DNA of 64,000 nt, taken from assembly GCA_023409735.1 (NCBI GenBank), contig JAEYRB010000035.1:1-64000 (forward strand), given 5' to 3'. Below the pieces are notes generated by a model. It did not search any database, was not told the DNA's origin, and saw only the letters and a list, made by a program, of their open reading frames with translations. Shown piece by piece: positions 26,645 to 36,200 of the stretch; positions within the stretch are counted from its first letter, which is position 1; the number at the start of each line of letters is the position of its first letter. The stretch is from Bacillota bacterium (lineage in GTDB: Bacteria; Bacillota; Clostridia; Acetivibrionales; DTU013). The translations under genes and the position numbers were made by a program.

Positions 26645-26833
26645 ATGAAAAGTGATTTGCAGAAGTTAAAAGACAGGCTGAATGCTATGCTCTTGGAAAC
26701 GCCGGTCAGTTCACAGGAAGCTCTATACCTCAGCCAGGAAATCGACATTTTGATTGTTGAACAATACAGGAATGGTCCTAAAACAAAGAGAAAAACTTAC
26801 GTAGACAGCAATTTAAACCTATTGGCCGTGTGA
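26645..26833 (+). CDS. Spo0E-like sporulation regulatory phosphatase
   Basis: This 62-residue protein has the Spo0E family pattern: a helical hairpin with the signature LSQEIDILIVEQY near residues 32-44, where the SQELD-type acidic residue dephosphorylates Spo0A~P or related response regulators. Such proteins delay sporulation entry. The N-terminal helix KLKDRLNAML pairs with it. It is monocistronic: its own candidate promoter lies upstream and a terminator follows within 30 bp. The length fits the family. The target regulator cannot be told from sequence. Confidence 0.85.
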   Translation: MKSDLQKLKDRLNAMLLETPVSSQEALYLSQEIDILIVEQYRNGPKTKRKTYVDSNLNLLAV

Positions 26834-26863
26834 AATGCAATAATAAAATTTGTAATTTTGATA

Positions 26864-26888
26864 AGAGGTTAGCCTCTTTTTTTTTATC
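26864..26888 (+). terminator. Terminator after the Spo0E-like gene
   Basis: Stem AGAGG/CCTCT with TTAG loop, then a run of T. The flanking ATAA/TTAT can extend the base. Confidence 0.85.
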
Positions 26889-27114
26889 AATTCTGCAGTT
26901 ATATAATAAACGGATGATGCAAATATGATGATAAAGTGCTTAGTGCTCAACTAATTATTGAACTTACCTAGATTAAGTTTTATACAAATTTCTTATATTG
27001 TTAATACAATGCCTTTTCCTAATTAATAAAAAAATTACATATAATTCATAACTTCTACATATTTACAGGTTAATATAATTCTGTATTTTATAAGGCTAAA
27101 AAGGAGTGACTACA

Positions 27115-27777
27115 TTGAAGTTTCTCATTGTTGAGGATGATCTTGATACCAGTGAGGGAATATGTGAATACTTCAGAGAAAAAGGATATGAGATAATAAC
27201 TGCTTATGATGGCGAAGAGGCGTTAAGCCTTGTAAAAAAGACTACATTTGACCTTCTTATATTGGATATAATGCTGCCTAAGCTCACCGGACTTGTGGTG
27301 CTGCATGAATTAAGGAAAAACAGCAATGTTCCGGTAGTCATGCTTACCGCCATAGGTGATGAATATACGCAAATAGCAAGCTTTGACACAATGGCGGATG
27401 ATTATGTTACAAAGCCTTTTTCTATTGTCTTGCTGGAAAAACGTATAGAGGCTTTGCTGCGGCGCAGAAAAGTAGATGATGAGGGTTACATATGGCGACA
27501 TAAGGATGTTACTGTTGACTTCAATGGTTATATTGCGGAGAATGCAAGTGGTCCTATAGACATCACACCTCGAGAGATTATGCTTCTGAAGCTGCTGACA
27601 GAACATAAAGGAAGAGTACTTTCACGTGAACAAATTATAGATAAACTATGGGAACAAGACAGGCCGGTTTTTGACAGGACCGTTGATTCTCATATTAAAA
27701 ACCTAAGAAAGAAGCTTAATCTTGACTGCATTGTTACTGTAACCGGTGTTGGCTGCAAGCTGGAGGATATTGTGTGA
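27115..27777 (+). CDS. OmpR-family response regulator (VanR-like)
   Basis: This 220-residue DNA-binding response regulator has a receiver domain (residues 1-120) with acidic pocket VEDD, phosphoacceptor Asp in LLILDIMLPK near residue 52 and TKPFS with the conserved Lys. A winged-helix effector follows (about 130-220: ITPREIMLLKLL, GRVLSREQIIDKLW, VDSHIKNLRKKL). The start is TTG 27115, placing AAGGAG (27101-27106) at the right distance; an in-frame GTG at 27106 overlaps it. Its stop overlaps the kinase start by four bases. It probably controls the neighbouring peptidase/transport genes, several of which are broken. Confidence 0.92.
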   Translation: MKFLIVEDDLDTSEGICEYFREKGYEIITAYDGEEALSLVKKTTFDLLILDIMLPKLTGLVVLHELRKNSNVPVVMLTAIGDEYTQIASFDTMADDYVTKPFSIVLLEKRIEALLRRRKVDDEGYIWRHKDVTVDFNGYIAENASGPIDITPREIMLLKLLTEHKGRVLSREQIIDKLWEQDRPVFDRTVDSHIKNLRKKLNLDCIVTVTGVGCKLEDIV

Positions 27778-29264
27778 AGATTTTTGCAAAAACCTTTGTT
27801 TATACGCTGGCTCTTCTGATATTTATTTCAGTGTTAGCTAACGGACTAATATATTCGCTACTGCCGAAGGCTTATACAAAACAAAAGCAGCAAGCACTCA
27901 CTGATCATGCAAATAAATTAGTGGCTGAGCTTAAGGAGGTTAAGCGAAATGAAATAGCGAGCCTCATGGCCAAATACGCTGCAGATATTCAGGCGGATTT
28001 AGAAGTTAATATTGGTGAAGAGGTCTACTCAATCCGCACAGGCGGTGTAATCACTGAATTGAGTAACAATGATTCCACTGATAAATATGTTACATATGGT
28101 ACCGAAGGGCAAGGTACTGATAGAACGAATAAAAGTTTAACCATTATTGATGTTTACAATAAAGAAGATAGTTCAGTTAAGGAAAATGACGAGGACCTGG
28201 ACAATGAGACCAATGCCATATTAAGTATTTCCAAAGGCGGCTCCAGAGAATTATGGACAAAGAGATATTTTATTATGGATGGTGAAAATGGCACACTCAC
28301 TGTAACAATAACTCTGGCTCCTGTTGATGAAGCCGTTGATGTAATTATGTCCATTCTGCCACTGTCATTTTTATTGTGCGTTATTACAGCTATTGCATTC
28401 TCGCTTTTGTATGCCCGTGCAATAACTCGTCCGATTAAGGCGATCTCAGATGAAACCCACCGCATGACTGCTCTGGAGCGAGATGCAAGATGCAAGGTCA
28501 AATCAAAGGATGAGATTGGTGCTTTGGCCTCATATGTAAATGATCTGTATCAAAATTTGCTCAATACCATACAATCATTGGAAATTGAGCTACAAAAGGT
28601 GGGCGCGGCAGAACGGGCAAAAACAGATTTCCTGCGAGCGGCTTCTCACGAGCTAAAAACTCCGGTTACAGCAGTAAGTGTGATTATTGAGAATATGATA
28701 CTGGGCATAGGTAAGTATAAAAATCATGACCAATGCCTTCCTAAATGTAAGGAGCTGGTAGATAAGCTATAAGAAATGCTTCGGGAAATCCTGGATGCTT
28801 CACAGGTTACAGATTCATCAGAATTAAGTATTACTGAGAGTATTGAGAACATTTGTGATGATATAATTGAACCATACACATTAATTGCCCGTGCCAAGGG
28901 AGTAGTCTTATATGTTGATTGGAGCGCTGCATTTATAGTAACAGCACCGCCAAAGCTGCTAGGTAAGGCACTGTCGAATATTTTCTCAAATGCTGTAAGA
29001 TATACTGTGTCAGGCGGTAGACTAGCTGTTTACTGCAGAGGGCGAAGCCTGTATATTGAAAATGAATGCGAGCCTATCCCCGAAGATAAGCTGAGCCTGC
29101 TTTATGAGCCGTTCTACAGACCGGATGAATCCAGAGACAGAAAAACAGGCGGAAATGGACTTGGACTGTATATAACAAAATCAATATTACGTTTGCTTGA
29201 ACTGGATTATACATTTAATCAGATGTCTGATCCTTCAGGAATGCGTTTTATAGTAAATTTTTAA
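27774..29264 (+). pseudogene. Sensor histidine kinase interrupted by an in-frame stop
   Basis: GTG 27774 overlaps the response regulator stop. The first part (332 residues) has an N-terminal helix, a sensor region of about 150 residues, a second helix (SILPLSFLLCVITAIAFSLLY) with HAMP, and the phosphoacceptor motif ASHELKTPV with His292. A TAA at 28770-28772 then stops it. The same frame continues without a shift: GAA ATG CTT CGG, then the ATP-binding half with N box NIFSNAVRYT and G box GGNGLGLYITKS, ending at 29264. A single base change therefore separates kinase halves that are otherwise intact. It is either a recent loss of function, readthrough, or a sequencing error. Confidence 0.85.
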
Positions 29265-29297
29265 TTTCATATCTGCTACACATTTATTTCATAATTG

Positions 29298-29351
29298 CTC
29301 CACTTATTGGTGTTAAAGTTACAACAGCACCAATAAGTGGAGTACTTTTTT
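29298..29351 (+). terminator. Strong terminator after the kinase
   Basis: Perfect 15-bp stem (29298-29312 with 29328-29342), 15-base loop, then TACTTTTTT. It separates the two-component genes from the decayed peptidase gene. Confidence 0.9.
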
Positions 29352-29361
29352 ATGGTGTTGA

Positions 29362-31245
29362 CCGAAGTTCTATAGCAAAAGTGGATGCTTGACAGCCGCA
29401 AGTGTGTTTGTTCTTGAACCAGCAAAAAATAGCGCTGTATTAGGCTCGTTGTCTTTTTGCCATACTTACACTTATGCAGTTTCACAGAGATTACAAAAAT
29501 AAAACCGACAGCATTGTACTGGCCTCCGCAGATCCGGTATTTTACCAACTGAATCGTGTAATTGGCCTCATATGTGCTGCTGTTGTTACAACCCTTGCAG
29601 TAACAATATTTACTCTGCCTTTTGCTATTATAAAGACAGGCGTTTATTTTCAAGCTAATGATTTTTTTGTATCCTGGTATCTTATCTTCTTAGGTGCAAT
29701 GGTTTTTTCTATCTTTCTTTCGTCCGGCCTTTATTTGCTTTTCAGACGTGTTGGACCGGCTTTTATTGCCATGGTGGGACTAATCTCACTGTCAATTATG
29801 CTTGATGGATTATCCGGCACTAAGGCGAGTTATCAGTTGTTTTGGGTTCAGACAAACGTTACGAACCTATCTGATTTTGTAAACAATCAATTTTTGATTG
29901 ACCTGGTGCTTTGGAACAGGCTTTTTTGCTTATTGGTATCACTTGGTGTATGCTTCCTGGGACTATTATCTGTAAGGCGCTACGGGCGTGGTCTGTTAAG
30001 ATCATTTTTAATTAATGCAAAGCGTGTCTGGATCCCGTTGTTTTTTGCGGCTGCAGTAATTTTGTCCGGCTTAAGCTTAGTCAATGAGCCTGTATTTGAT
30101 AACAGTGTACCGGTCAATCATTCATATTCCTATAGCTCCGGAAACGGTATAACCATATATATATCTGGTGGGGAGGATGAAAGCTGCTCTATGCTTTTAT
30201 TGACAGATAAGAAGGTTGACATTTCTGTTGACACACAAAAACGTGTTGTATCCGGAAAGGCAGATTTTTCTTTCGATAATCTTAACGGTGCGGCACAGGA
30301 GCTTTCAATGCTGTTAAATTCAGGCTACATAATTCGTGAGGTACTGGTAAATGGCAATCCCGCAGAGGCAAAGTGTGACAATATTGAAGAGAAGGGTAAT
30401 GCCAGATGGCATATTAGCGTGCCTGCGTGTGAAAAAGCAACAGTAGAGATATGTTATGGAGGAAGCTTGAAAAATAATGGGTCTCTCTTGCAGACACCAG
30501 TTTTTGGAATTTGCAATGAATATGTATATCTACCGTCTACCGGATTTTCTCCAGGTACAGAAACATCCGATTCAGATGATTGCAATTTTTCGGGAGTTGT
30601 GACATTGGATGAGAAGTTGATGCCGCTGTTTCTGGGTGTAGAAAGTGAAGAGCTGGATACAATCTTCCCGCTAATATTCGGGGCGGATTTGCAAGTTCAA
30701 ATCTCAGTGGAATGAATGAGACGTGCATTTCAGCCGCCAGTGACTTACTCGGTAACTCTGATTTTCAAAATTCGGGAAGCGGTATAGATGTTCTGGTACA
30801 TGAAATTGCTCATCAGTGGTGGGGGCTTACGACTATCCCTGTTTCCGACGAAGCCTCATACTGGTCGAGGGAGGGTATTACATGCTACAGTACTTATCGA
30901 TTTATGGCACAATACTTCGGAGAGCAGTATGCAAAGGAACATTTCATTGACAAGTGGCAAGAAATGTGGAAAAACTATAAAAATGCATTCTATGTGCAAC
31001 ATCCTGAATATTTTTCCAAGCTTTCACAAGGCGATAGATCAACGGTTATGGCTTCACTTAGTAATATTGGGAACTATGGGATCATGCCGCTGCAGCTCCT
31101 GAAGGCGGAAAATATATTGGGTGGGCAGGAGTGCTTTCAGAAAAAACTGTCCGAGCTTTATAAAGCTTATTTGGGTAATAGCATAACTTATGGTGATTTT
31201 TTATCTGCTACCGGACTAACTGAGGAGGTGTTGAATCTTGAGTAA
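29362..31245 (+). pseudogene. Decayed ABC-2 permease / M1 aminopeptidase fusion
   Basis: Three frames together read as one long membrane-peptidase protein. First fragment (about 29362-29500): ASVFVLEPAKNSAVLGSLSF. Second (29474-30715): begins at KNKTDSIVLASADP, has about six membrane segments, then an extracytoplasmic region, ending out of frame. Third: IRGGFASSNLSGMNETC (from about 30676) through the zinc-peptidase motif HEIAHQWWG and downstream glutamate (WSREGIT) to 31245. The shifts lie near 29490 and 30640-30690, and the N-terminal transporter part is missing. This layout matches the ABC permease/M1 aminopeptidase fusions of Firmicutes. It is inactive as it stands unless expressed in pieces. 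Confidence 0.75.
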
Positions 31246-31963
31246 AGGAAAGATCCTTAAATATGAAATGAAGCGTCTGATTTTTTCCCGTGAATTTATT
31301 TTACTGCTGACAGCATTGATTGTTTACTGTGTTTTGCTTGTGCGTAATAATGTGATTTTCGGAACACGATATACCGCACCTTTCTCGCAGCTTACCTTTT
31401 GCAGCTATATTTCTTCTGCTGCAGTTTTATTATTTGTTTTACTGCTGACGCTTTGTTCGCGACAATTTTCGCCATCAGAAAACGGAGCTATGGTTATAAT
31501 TAACGCATCGCCCATACCAGCTCCTGTTTTCAAGATGCTTCGATATGTCGCTATAGCTTTTGCGTTTCTTATTGCTGCAGCTTTAGCTGTTGGAATTTGC
31601 TTTGCTTTCTATGTGATGATTTTTGGTTTTACAGAATTTGGAGGATTAATTATTTCGGCGCTTGGGATAATCATTCCGTCAGCTCTGCTGCTTTTTGGTC
31701 CTGCCATGCTGCTTGGCAGAAAAAAACCGGTTATGGTATATATGCTGTTAGTGGTAATCCTGATCATGGGTGCTTTTGGTTTATCACTTCCATCATTTAT
31801 AGATTTATTCGGCAGTTTAGCTATAAAGTCATTTTCAGTCGTGGGGCAGGATTTCTCATTTCCCATTTCATTTTGGATTGGACGAGTTATTCTCTCTGTT
31901 GCAGGGATTACTTTAATCAATATATCGTTAGGCTTCCAAACAAAAAAAGCTATCAGGAACTAA
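31238..31963 (+). CDS. ABC-2 type membrane permease-like protein
   Basis: The 241-residue product has about six transmembrane segments (FILLLTALIVYCVLL, SAAVLLFVLLLTLC, VAIAFAFLIAAALAVGICFAF and others), typical of ABC-2 permease subunits. Start TTG 31238 follows GAGGAGGTG and overlaps the end of the M1 fragment by eight bases. No ABC ATPase gene is present on either side, so as a transporter it is an orphan, probably a remnant of the same decaying operon. It is the last gene before a tRNA. An intact frame argues that it is recent debris or works with an ATPase elsewhere. Confidence 0.65.
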   Translation: MSKGKILKYEMKRLIFSREFILLLTALIVYCVLLVRNNVIFGTRYTAPFSQLTFCSYISSAAVLLFVLLLTLCSRQFSPSENGAMVIINASPIPAPVFKMLRYVAIAFAFLIAAALAVGICFAFYVMIFGFTEFGGLIISALGIIIPSALLLFGPAMLLGRKKPVMVYMLLVVILIMGAFGLSLPSFIDLFGSLAIKSFSVVGQDFSFPISFWIGRVILSVAGITLINISLGFQTKKAIRN

Positions 31964-32154
31964 GAAATATATAGGAATATTTCACTTGCTTTCCGACTCT
32001 TCAGGCAAGGGCTCTGATGCAACTGTATTACCAGCATGTATCAGGAGCTTTGCCTGTTACATAGCTGTACAACGTTCTGTCCACACTTCTGGTTAAGGTT
32101 GAATAATTTACACTGGAAAAATAATTTTCATGGTGCTATACTAAGTGTAAATAA

Positions 32155-32230
32155 GGGGCATTAGCTCAGCTGGGAGAGCGCCAGGTTCGCAATCTGGAGG
32201 CCAGGGGTTCGATCCCCCTATGCTCCACCA
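32155..32230 (+). tRNA. tRNA-Ala (anticodon CGC)
   Basis: A full 76-base cloverleaf with encoded CCA. The acceptor stem GGGGCAT/ATGCTCC contains the G3-U70 pair that identifies alanine tRNAs. D stem GCTC/GAGC, anticodon loop TTCGCAA (anticodon CGC, codon GCG), T arm AGGGG-TTCGATC-CCCCT. An extended -10 promoter (TGC then TATACT, 32137-32142) lies 12 bp upstream. Confidence 0.97.
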
Positions 32231-32234
32231 ATCG

Positions 32235-32268
32235 AAAAAGGTATCGTCCGAAAGGATAGTACCTTTTT
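32235..32268 (+). terminator. Terminator after tRNA-Ala
   Basis: Stem AAAAAGGTA/TACCTTTTT with an inner GTCC-GAAA-GGAT hairpin. It can serve both strands, and the minus-strand antiporter gene ends at 32303. Confidence 0.9.
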
Positions 32269-32302
32269 GAGTATAGCGAGTTATATGAGGGTGGGATCGA
32301 AC

Positions 32303-33616
32303 CTAGCGTAATTTTTTATCTGGAACCAAAAAGATAAAAATCAAGGAACTAATTAGTAACAGACCTTGATAAAAGAGATATGGCAGAATATCAAATGCTG
32401 TAATATTACCACCCAATGTTTTAACCGCAGAAACAGCCAATAGCATCTGCGCGCCATAGGGGATAATTCCTTGAAAAATGCAGGAAAAAGTGTCCAAAAG
32501 TGAAGCCGTCTTTCTTGATGTAATACCATACTCATCCGACATTTGCTTTGCAATTGGATTGGCCATAACGATTGCAACCGTATTATTTGCAGTTGCAATA
32601 TTCATAGCACCAACCAGCAAACCAACTCCTAATTGACCTGCCTTCTTGCCACGGAATAGCTTCTTAATAAAGGAAAGCAACGCATCAAATCCACCGTTTT
32701 CGCGGATCAAAGCGCACATGGCCGCCACGAGAACTGCAACAATAGCAGTTTCAAACATACCTGAGACGCCGCTTCCCATGCTGGATAGCATCTGTATAGG
32801 CTTTATAGCTCCGGAGGCAAGCATAATAATGGAGCCGGAAACAATACCGCTTAACAACACGACGAACACATTGACACCGGCAATGCCTCCGATCAATACC
32901 AAGAGATAAGGAATAATTTTTACCAGATTGTATGAAGAAATCTCAATCTGTCCCGGATCCTTAGTTGCCGTAATCAAAGCTATGAGAACAACTGTTATTA
33001 GAGCTGCAGGCAATGCAATCCTAAAGTTTTCACGGAATTTATCTTTCATCGGGCAATTCTGCCCGTTGCATGCCGCAATGGTTGTATCAGAAATAAAGGA
33101 AAGATTATCTCCGAACATAGCTCCACCAATAACAGTTCCAACACAAAGCGGCAGGCTATATCCGGATGTATTGGCAATTGCGACTGCAATAGGAACAATC
33201 AGTGTTATGGTACCGCAACTTGTCCCCATAGCTGTAGAAATAAAACAGCTAACAACGAAAAGAACAACTACAGAAAAGCGAGGCGGAATGACTGAAAGTA
33301 AAAAATACGCCACGCTTTCTGCGCTAGAACGTCCGACAATGCCGACAAAAGCACCTGCAGCGAAGAAGATAAGCAACATGGTAATAATATTTTTATCGCC
33401 AACTCCATTTCCCATGATTGCAAGTTTTTCGTCAAATTTCACCTTTCTGTTTTGCAGGCAGGCAACGACAATAGAAATTAAAAAGATGACAACGATAGGA
33501 ATCTGATAAAATCCTTGTTCCACCTTGAGAATGTATTCAAACAGAATTCCTAGTCCCAGGTACAAAACCAGGAATACACTGATTGGCAGCAAAGCAAGAT
33601 AGTTGTTCTTTTTCAT
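32303..33616 (-). CDS. NhaC-family Na+/H+ (or amino-acid/H+) antiporter
   Basis: This 437-residue protein has about eleven transmembrane segments, of the NhaC/ion transporter superfamily. Motifs include AVGTSCGT-like MGTSCGTITLIVPIA, GAMFGDNLSFISDTTIAACNGQ and ATANNTVAIVMANPIAKQ. The start is ATG 33614-33616 (minus), because GGGGGGAG stands just upstream on that strand; a longer reading to 33652 has no RBS. Members exchange Na+ or substrates such as malate/lactate, so the ion cannot be assigned. Promoter and a cre-like site lie upstream. It is the first of several accessory-looking genes between tRNA-Ala and the S-layer gene. Confidence 0.88.
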   Translation of the reverse strand: MKKNNYLALLPISVFLVLYLGLGILFEYILKVEQGFYQIPIVVIFLISIVVACLQNRKVKFDEKLAIMGNGVGDKNIITMLLIFFAAGAFVGIVGRSSAESVAYFLLSVIPPRFSVVVLFVVSCFISTAMGTSCGTITLIVPIAVAIANTSGYSLPLCVGTVIGGAMFGDNLSFISDTTIAACNGQNCPMKDKFRENFRIALPAALITVVLIALITATKDPGQIEISSYNLVKIIPYLLVLIGGIAGVNVFVVLLSGIVSGSIIMLASGAIKPIQMLSSMGSGVSGMFETAIVAVLVAAMCALIRENGGFDALLSFIKKLFRGKKAGQLGVGLLVGAMNIATANNTVAIVMANPIAKQMSDEYGITSRKTASLLDTFSCIFQGIIPYGAQMLLAVSAVKTLGGNITAFDILPYLFYQGLLLISSLIFIFLVPDKKLR

Positions 33617-33671
33617 AAGAACTCCCCCCAGTATTATATTGCATTTTATCAATGCTTTTTAAAATATAATT

Positions 33672-33708
33672 ATTTTACCAAAGAGTCGCATTGATGTAAA
33701 CGCTTTGT
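33672..33708 (-). promoter_or_regulatory. Promoter of the NhaC-like gene with an overlapping cre-like site
   Basis: On the minus strand: TTTACA (33695-33700), 17 bp, TAAAAT (33672-33677). Overlapping the -35 on the plus strand, TGTAAACGCTTTGT (33695-33708) matches the CcpA cre core but not its last two bases. If CcpA binds, the gene would be under carbon control. Confidence 0.45.
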
Positions 33709-33797
33709 TAATTTTATACTTTTCTACCCAATATTTTGCATCTTTATTTAAAATTTGATATATTAATTTCAAAATGCTAAACAGAGGGGGCACAAAT

Positions 33798-34685
33798 ATG
33801 AATGAATACGAGAACATACTGGCTGGTGTGACTAAGCTTGGTAAGACAATCGATCAAGTAAAAGCAGGAATTATTATAGGCTCGAGGGCAAGAATAGAGT
33901 GCCCCGCTGATGAATATTCGGATATTGATATTATCTTGCTGGTTGACGATATTGACTTTTTCATACAAACAGATGAATGGTTGGATGGGCTAGGCGAATA
34001 TCATATCTCCTTCAGTGAATATACAGTTGCCAATGGAAAAGAACGACGTGTATTTTTTGATAATGCAATGGACGTTGATTTTCTCTTCTTGAAAGCAAGT
34101 GACATTGACAGAATTGAAAAAGATGAGAATTTCAAGGAGATAATATCTAGGGCATACAGAGTATTGTTTGATAAGATATCATTTTCTAATGTTTTGAATA
34201 GGATGGCATTGTCACCTGACCCCCATTTGCTACTTCCGGAGAGTGATTTTGAGAATATTGTGGGTAACTTTTGGTTCCATTCAATTTGGGCTGCCAAAAA
34301 AGTGCTACGTGGTGAATTGTGGGTAGCAAAAAGTTGTGTTGATGGGTACATGAAAAATTTACTCCTGCAAATGATAGAACTTTATTCCCATGCTGTCAAC
34401 AGCTCAAACTATGATACCTGGCATTGTGGACGTTTCATCGAGCAGTGGGCAGAACCTTGGATAGTGGAGAAATTTCCCGATATATATGCAGGCTATTCCG
34501 TTAATGATACATTAAGAGCGCTGTCCGAAACCATGGATTTATTTCGCAAGCTTGCTGTTGATACAGCCGAAAGATTAAATTACAGTTATCCCCATGAAGC
34601 AGATATATATGCGGAAAAATTTCTGCGAAGAATTAAGCAAGGTAAACTTTATGAATGCTGGACTTGTGAAACTGAGGATAAATAG
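33798..34685 (+). CDS. ANT(6)/AadK-like aminoglycoside nucleotidyltransferase family protein
   Basis: This 295-residue protein has the nucleotidyltransferase motif GSRARIE...SDIDIILLVDD near residue 30, with catalytic Asp residues, and the AadK family layout (C-terminal helical domain containing AAKKVLRGELWVAKSCVDGYMKNLL). AadK/ANT(6) enzymes adenylylate streptomycin, but many chromosomal members have unproven substrate. The ATG at 33798 follows AGAGGGGG; the earlier ATG at 33774 overlaps that site. It is transcribed toward, and ends 1 bp before, the convergent MocR-type regulator. Resistance should not be assumed from the family alone. Confidence 0.85.
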   Translation: MNEYENILAGVTKLGKTIDQVKAGIIIGSRARIECPADEYSDIDIILLVDDIDFFIQTDEWLDGLGEYHISFSEYTVANGKERRVFFDNAMDVDFLFLKASDIDRIEKDENFKEIISRAYRVLFDKISFSNVLNRMALSPDPHLLLPESDFENIVGNFWFHSIWAAKKVLRGELWVAKSCVDGYMKNLLLQMIELYSHAVNSSNYDTWHCGRFIEQWAEPWIVEKFPDIYAGYSVNDTLRALSETMDLFRKLAVDTAERLNYSYPHEADIYAEKFLRRIKQGKLYECWTCETEDK

Positions 34686-34686
34686 T

Positions 34687-36081
34687 TTAAGGCAATTTCT
34701 TAATAATATTAGATAACATTACAACACCGTTTTTAATTACATCAGGCTCCAGATGCCCATACCCAATAAGCAGCTTGCTTTGATGCCTGTCTTTTTCTAT
34801 GCAGTAGCTTTCCACAGGAGTAATATATAAACCTCCTTTTCGACAGCTACTTTTAAATGCCTCTCCAAATCGCATTCCCGGAAAATCTACAGCGACATGC
34901 AGCCCAGCGGAATCCCCATAAGCAGTCCACTCGCTGCCAAAGGCTTCTTCCAGCGACTTCAATAATACTTGTCGGCGCTGGCCATAAATTTTGCGCATCT
35001 TTTTGACATGTCTATCAAACTTGCGTGTCCTTAAGAATTCTGCCAAAGCGGCCTGCTCAAAGGGTGGATTTTGTACATCCGTATGAGTACGCAGATCACG
35101 CCAGCGTTCCTGAAGCTTATAAGGCAATATCACATAACCTATCCTCAGTGCAGGAAAAACTGATTTACTGAAGGTTCCAACATAAATCACACGTTGTGGG
35201 CTCATAGTGTAAAGCGGGGCAATGGGCTCGCCGCTATATCGGAATTCGCTGTCATAATCATCTTCGATGATATAAAGATCATTTTCTCTGGCAAAGCGAA
35301 TCAGTGTTGCACGGCGTGATGCGGGAAGAATTCCTCCCAAGGGAAACTGATGAGATGGAGTAACATATATTGCGCCTGTACCTCCGCACTTTGACAGGTA
35401 ATCGGTTTTCATTCCTTCGGTATCAACCGGTATAGGAATAATGGAGCAGCCCTTGTTTATGAACGTACCAAGCATTCCCATATGGCAGGGATCCTCCATC
35501 AATATTTTTTGGCCGTTTCCACACAGAATATCTGCAATAATATGTAGCCCGTGCGTTGCACCGGCGGTAATAAATATATCGTCCGAGGCAACCTTAAGAC
35601 CACGACTTCTGAACAACCAAGCCGCAATTTCATTTTGAAGGTCAGGCGATCCTTGCGGTCCGGTATAACCGTAGGTCTCAGGAGGGAGTTCTTCGGAAGC
35701 CTTATGCAGCAACTGTTGCCATAGAAACCTAGGAAATTGTCTTAAATCGGGTCTGCCCGTCTGAAAGCTTACCAAAATTGGCTGCTCAGCCCTGCTTTTT
35801 ATTTTAGGAGATAATGCCTGTTTTACCGGCTCAATGTATAAACCGCCGGAAACCCGTGTGGGGGCTCCCTGCCGGCTTATTACAAATCCCTCTGCAATCA
35901 GCAAGTCATAAGCCTCACAAACTGTATTGCGGGAAACATTTAGCTCCTTCGCTAATTCTCGTGTGGACGGAAGTGCTTCTTCCGCCTTCAACTGCCCGGA
36001 TATAATCAGTTCTTTTAGATGCTGATAAATTTGGCGCCATAACTGTAATTCACTTTCCCTGTTTAATTCAATTCCTAACAT
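34687..36081 (-). CDS. MocR/PdxR-type regulator (GntR HTH + aminotransferase-like domain)
   Basis: This 464-residue regulator has an N-terminal GntR winged helix (about residues 12-80, with LPSTRELAKELNVSRNTVCEAYDLLIAEGF), a linker and a class-I aminotransferase fold domain containing the PLP lysine context YVGTFSKSVFPALRIGY (about 290-307) and DDYDSEFRYSGEP. MocR proteins bind PLP or amino-compound effectors and often control a divergent transporter or metabolic gene. Here the divergent partner is the EamA transporter at 36201, and the 119-bp gap between them holds an inverted repeat suited to such a regulator. Confidence 0.92.
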   Translation of the reverse strand: MLGIELNRESELQLWRQIYQHLKELIISGQLKAEEALPSTRELAKELNVSRNTVCEAYDLLIAEGFVISRQGAPTRVSGGLYIEPVKQALSPKIKSRAEQPILVSFQTGRPDLRQFPRFLWQQLLHKASEELPPETYGYTGPQGSPDLQNEIAAWLFRSRGLKVASDDIFITAGATHGLHIIADILCGNGQKILMEDPCHMGMLGTFINKGCSIIPIPVDTEGMKTDYLSKCGGTGAIYVTPSHQFPLGGILPASRRATLIRFARENDLYIIEDDYDSEFRYSGEPIAPLYTMSPQRVIYVGTFSKSVFPALRIGYVILPYKLQERWRDLRTHTDVQNPPFEQAALAEFLRTRKFDRHVKKMRKIYGQRRQVLLKSLEEAFGSEWTAYGDSAGLHVAVDFPGMRFGEAFKSSCRKGGLYITPVESYCIEKDRHQSKLLIGYGHLEPDVIKNGVVMLSNIIKKLP

Positions 36082-36090
36082 AAAGTCTCC

Positions 36091-36140
36091 AACTGGCTCT
36101 ATTGAATTTACGCTATACCGGCTCTTTAATAGAACCAGTT
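36091..36140. promoter_or_regulatory. Probable operator between the MocR-type and EamA genes
   Basis: AACTGGCTCTATT (36091-36103) and AATAGAACCAGTT (36128-36140) form an inverted repeat matching at 12 of 13 positions. A third GGCTCT string at 36120-36125 repeats part of the left arm. Mixed inverted and direct copies of one half-site are typical of MocR binding sites. The site sits 10 bp before the regulator's start. Confidence 0.6.
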
Positions 36141-36200
36141 AATATGTAGAATTATACCATTATGTCAAGAAAATACAATATATTAGGGGGAGATATTAGA

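Noticed and set aside
29360..29410. Possible fifth family B copy (GACCGAAGTTCTATAGCAAAAG)
   Set aside because: It matches the first 20 bases loosely, the first stem has a mismatch, and the region also reads as coding remnant of the ABC-2/M1 pseudogene, so the similarity is probably chance.
32281..32303. tRNA-like fragment (GGGATCGAACC) behind tRNA-Ala
   Set aside because: It resembles the T-loop in reverse, but no matching acceptor or anticodon arm exists and it does not repeat the tRNA-Ala 3' end as an attachment site would.
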